Below, piece after piece: positions 50,319-50,600 of a DNA stretch of 50,600 nucleotides. A program made the translations under genes and the position numbers. The stretch's first letter is position 1. Each line of letters begins with the position of its first letter. The notes beneath the pieces were generated by a model. It saw only the letters and a program-made list of their open reading frames with translations. It was not told the DNA's origin and ran no database searches. The stretch is from Bacteroidia bacterium (GTDB taxonomy: Bacteria; Bacteroidota; Bacteroidia; Bacteroidales; CAJPTX01), in assembly GCA_905373475.1 (NCBI GenBank), contig CAJPTC010000019.1, positions 1 through 50,600 of the forward strand, written 5' to 3'.

Positions 50319-50600
50319 AGGTAGTGACTAAGTACAAGGTGAGTTAAGAGTTAAAAATTAAGAGTTAAGAGTGGCGCGAGGCGGCAACTGTATGATCAAA
50401 AAATGCGCAACGCGCATTTAACGAGTGAGGAACGCCCCACTCCTACAGAAATGGTATTCAATATTTTATGTATATAACGGTATATCCTGCCGTATAAAAC
50501 CGGTAGTGTCTGAAAAAGTGTGTAAGCTACTGTTTGTGTCATGAAAAAAGCGAAAGGCTCTCACTTGCCATTTCGCGTTGTTTATGACGCAAGCAGGCAT
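50319..50600. other. Gene-free right edge
   Basis: A short imperfect repeat based on GAGTTAAGAGTTAA lies at 50341-50372. Beyond 50541 a frame starting ATGAAAAAAGCGAAAGG runs off the window. It could be the beginning of a gene or the edge of an insertion sequence, as the stretch GTGTCTGAAAAAGTGTGTAA before it has the look of an IS end, but 60 bases cannot support either call. Confidence 0.4.

Noticed and set aside
50504..50600. Insertion sequence at the right edge
   Set aside because: Only a possible end sequence and 60 bases of open frame are visible; no transposase motif can be read.

Overview
The window comes from a Bacteroidales genome, most likely Porphyromonas or a close relative. The signs are: type IX secretion (T9SS) C-terminal sorting domains on three proteins, a C10 (streptopain/PrtT-like) peptidase, an Omp28-like surface protein, a fused murF-alr gene, BspA-like 25-residue-repeat surface proteins, and repeated matches to the Bacteroidetes -7 promoter element TAnnTTTG in front of genes. 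No rRNA, tRNA, CRISPR array, phage module or complete insertion sequence was seen.

Layout. (1) Bases 1-12,613 are a surface and secretion region. It opens with the 3' end of a T9SS cargo gene. Four tandem BspA-like genes follow: two broken (745-998, 1106-2027) and two intact (2161-3231, 3640-5523), each ending in nearly the same terminator. Next come a C10 peptidase (5763-9353) and an Omp28-like protein (9382-12552), both with T9SS tails. (2) 12,707-14,305 is an AAA-ATPase/PD-(D/E)XK protein, followed by a decayed T9SS tail. (3) 14,708-23,820 is mostly housekeeping: PhoH, a secreted coiled-coil protein, Ffh, a PspC-PadR-PspC operon on the minus strand, and ClpB with a CIRCE-shaped inverted repeat in its leader. 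(4) 24,055-26,756 holds a second AAA-ATPase/PD-(D/E)XK paralogue and a Fic protein with a 12-bp tandem repeat. (5) 27,214-31,741 is an export-type set: an MMPL/RND permease, a LolA-like periplasmic protein and an outer-membrane barrel. (6) 31,962-43,053 is metabolic and transport genes: FlK-like thioesterase, K+/H+ antiporter, GalE, Fsr-like MFS pump, MacB-like permease, aminopeptidase P, ThiS, ThiC and PEP carboxykinase. (7) 43,160-44,922 is a small accessory island: a class III cyclase-like protein in an operon with a GIY-YIG protein, divergent from a small helical protein. (8) 44,962-50,318 is MurB, NadB and the MurF-Alr fusion.

How the parts work together. The first 12 kb encodes exported surface proteins and protease built from interchangeable modules, with signs of recent duplication, decay and repeat-number change. 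MurB and MurF-Alr serve peptidoglycan precursor synthesis. NadB, ThiS and ThiC serve cofactor synthesis. The MMPL, LolA-like and barrel genes would together span both membranes.

The best candidate for an undescribed system is the cyclase-like/GIY-YIG pair at 43,160-44,344. The cyclase-like protein keeps both metal-binding aspartates but lacks the usual substrate and transition-state residues. The GIY-YIG partner keeps the full catalytic set. A nucleotide-signalling or defence role is inference only.
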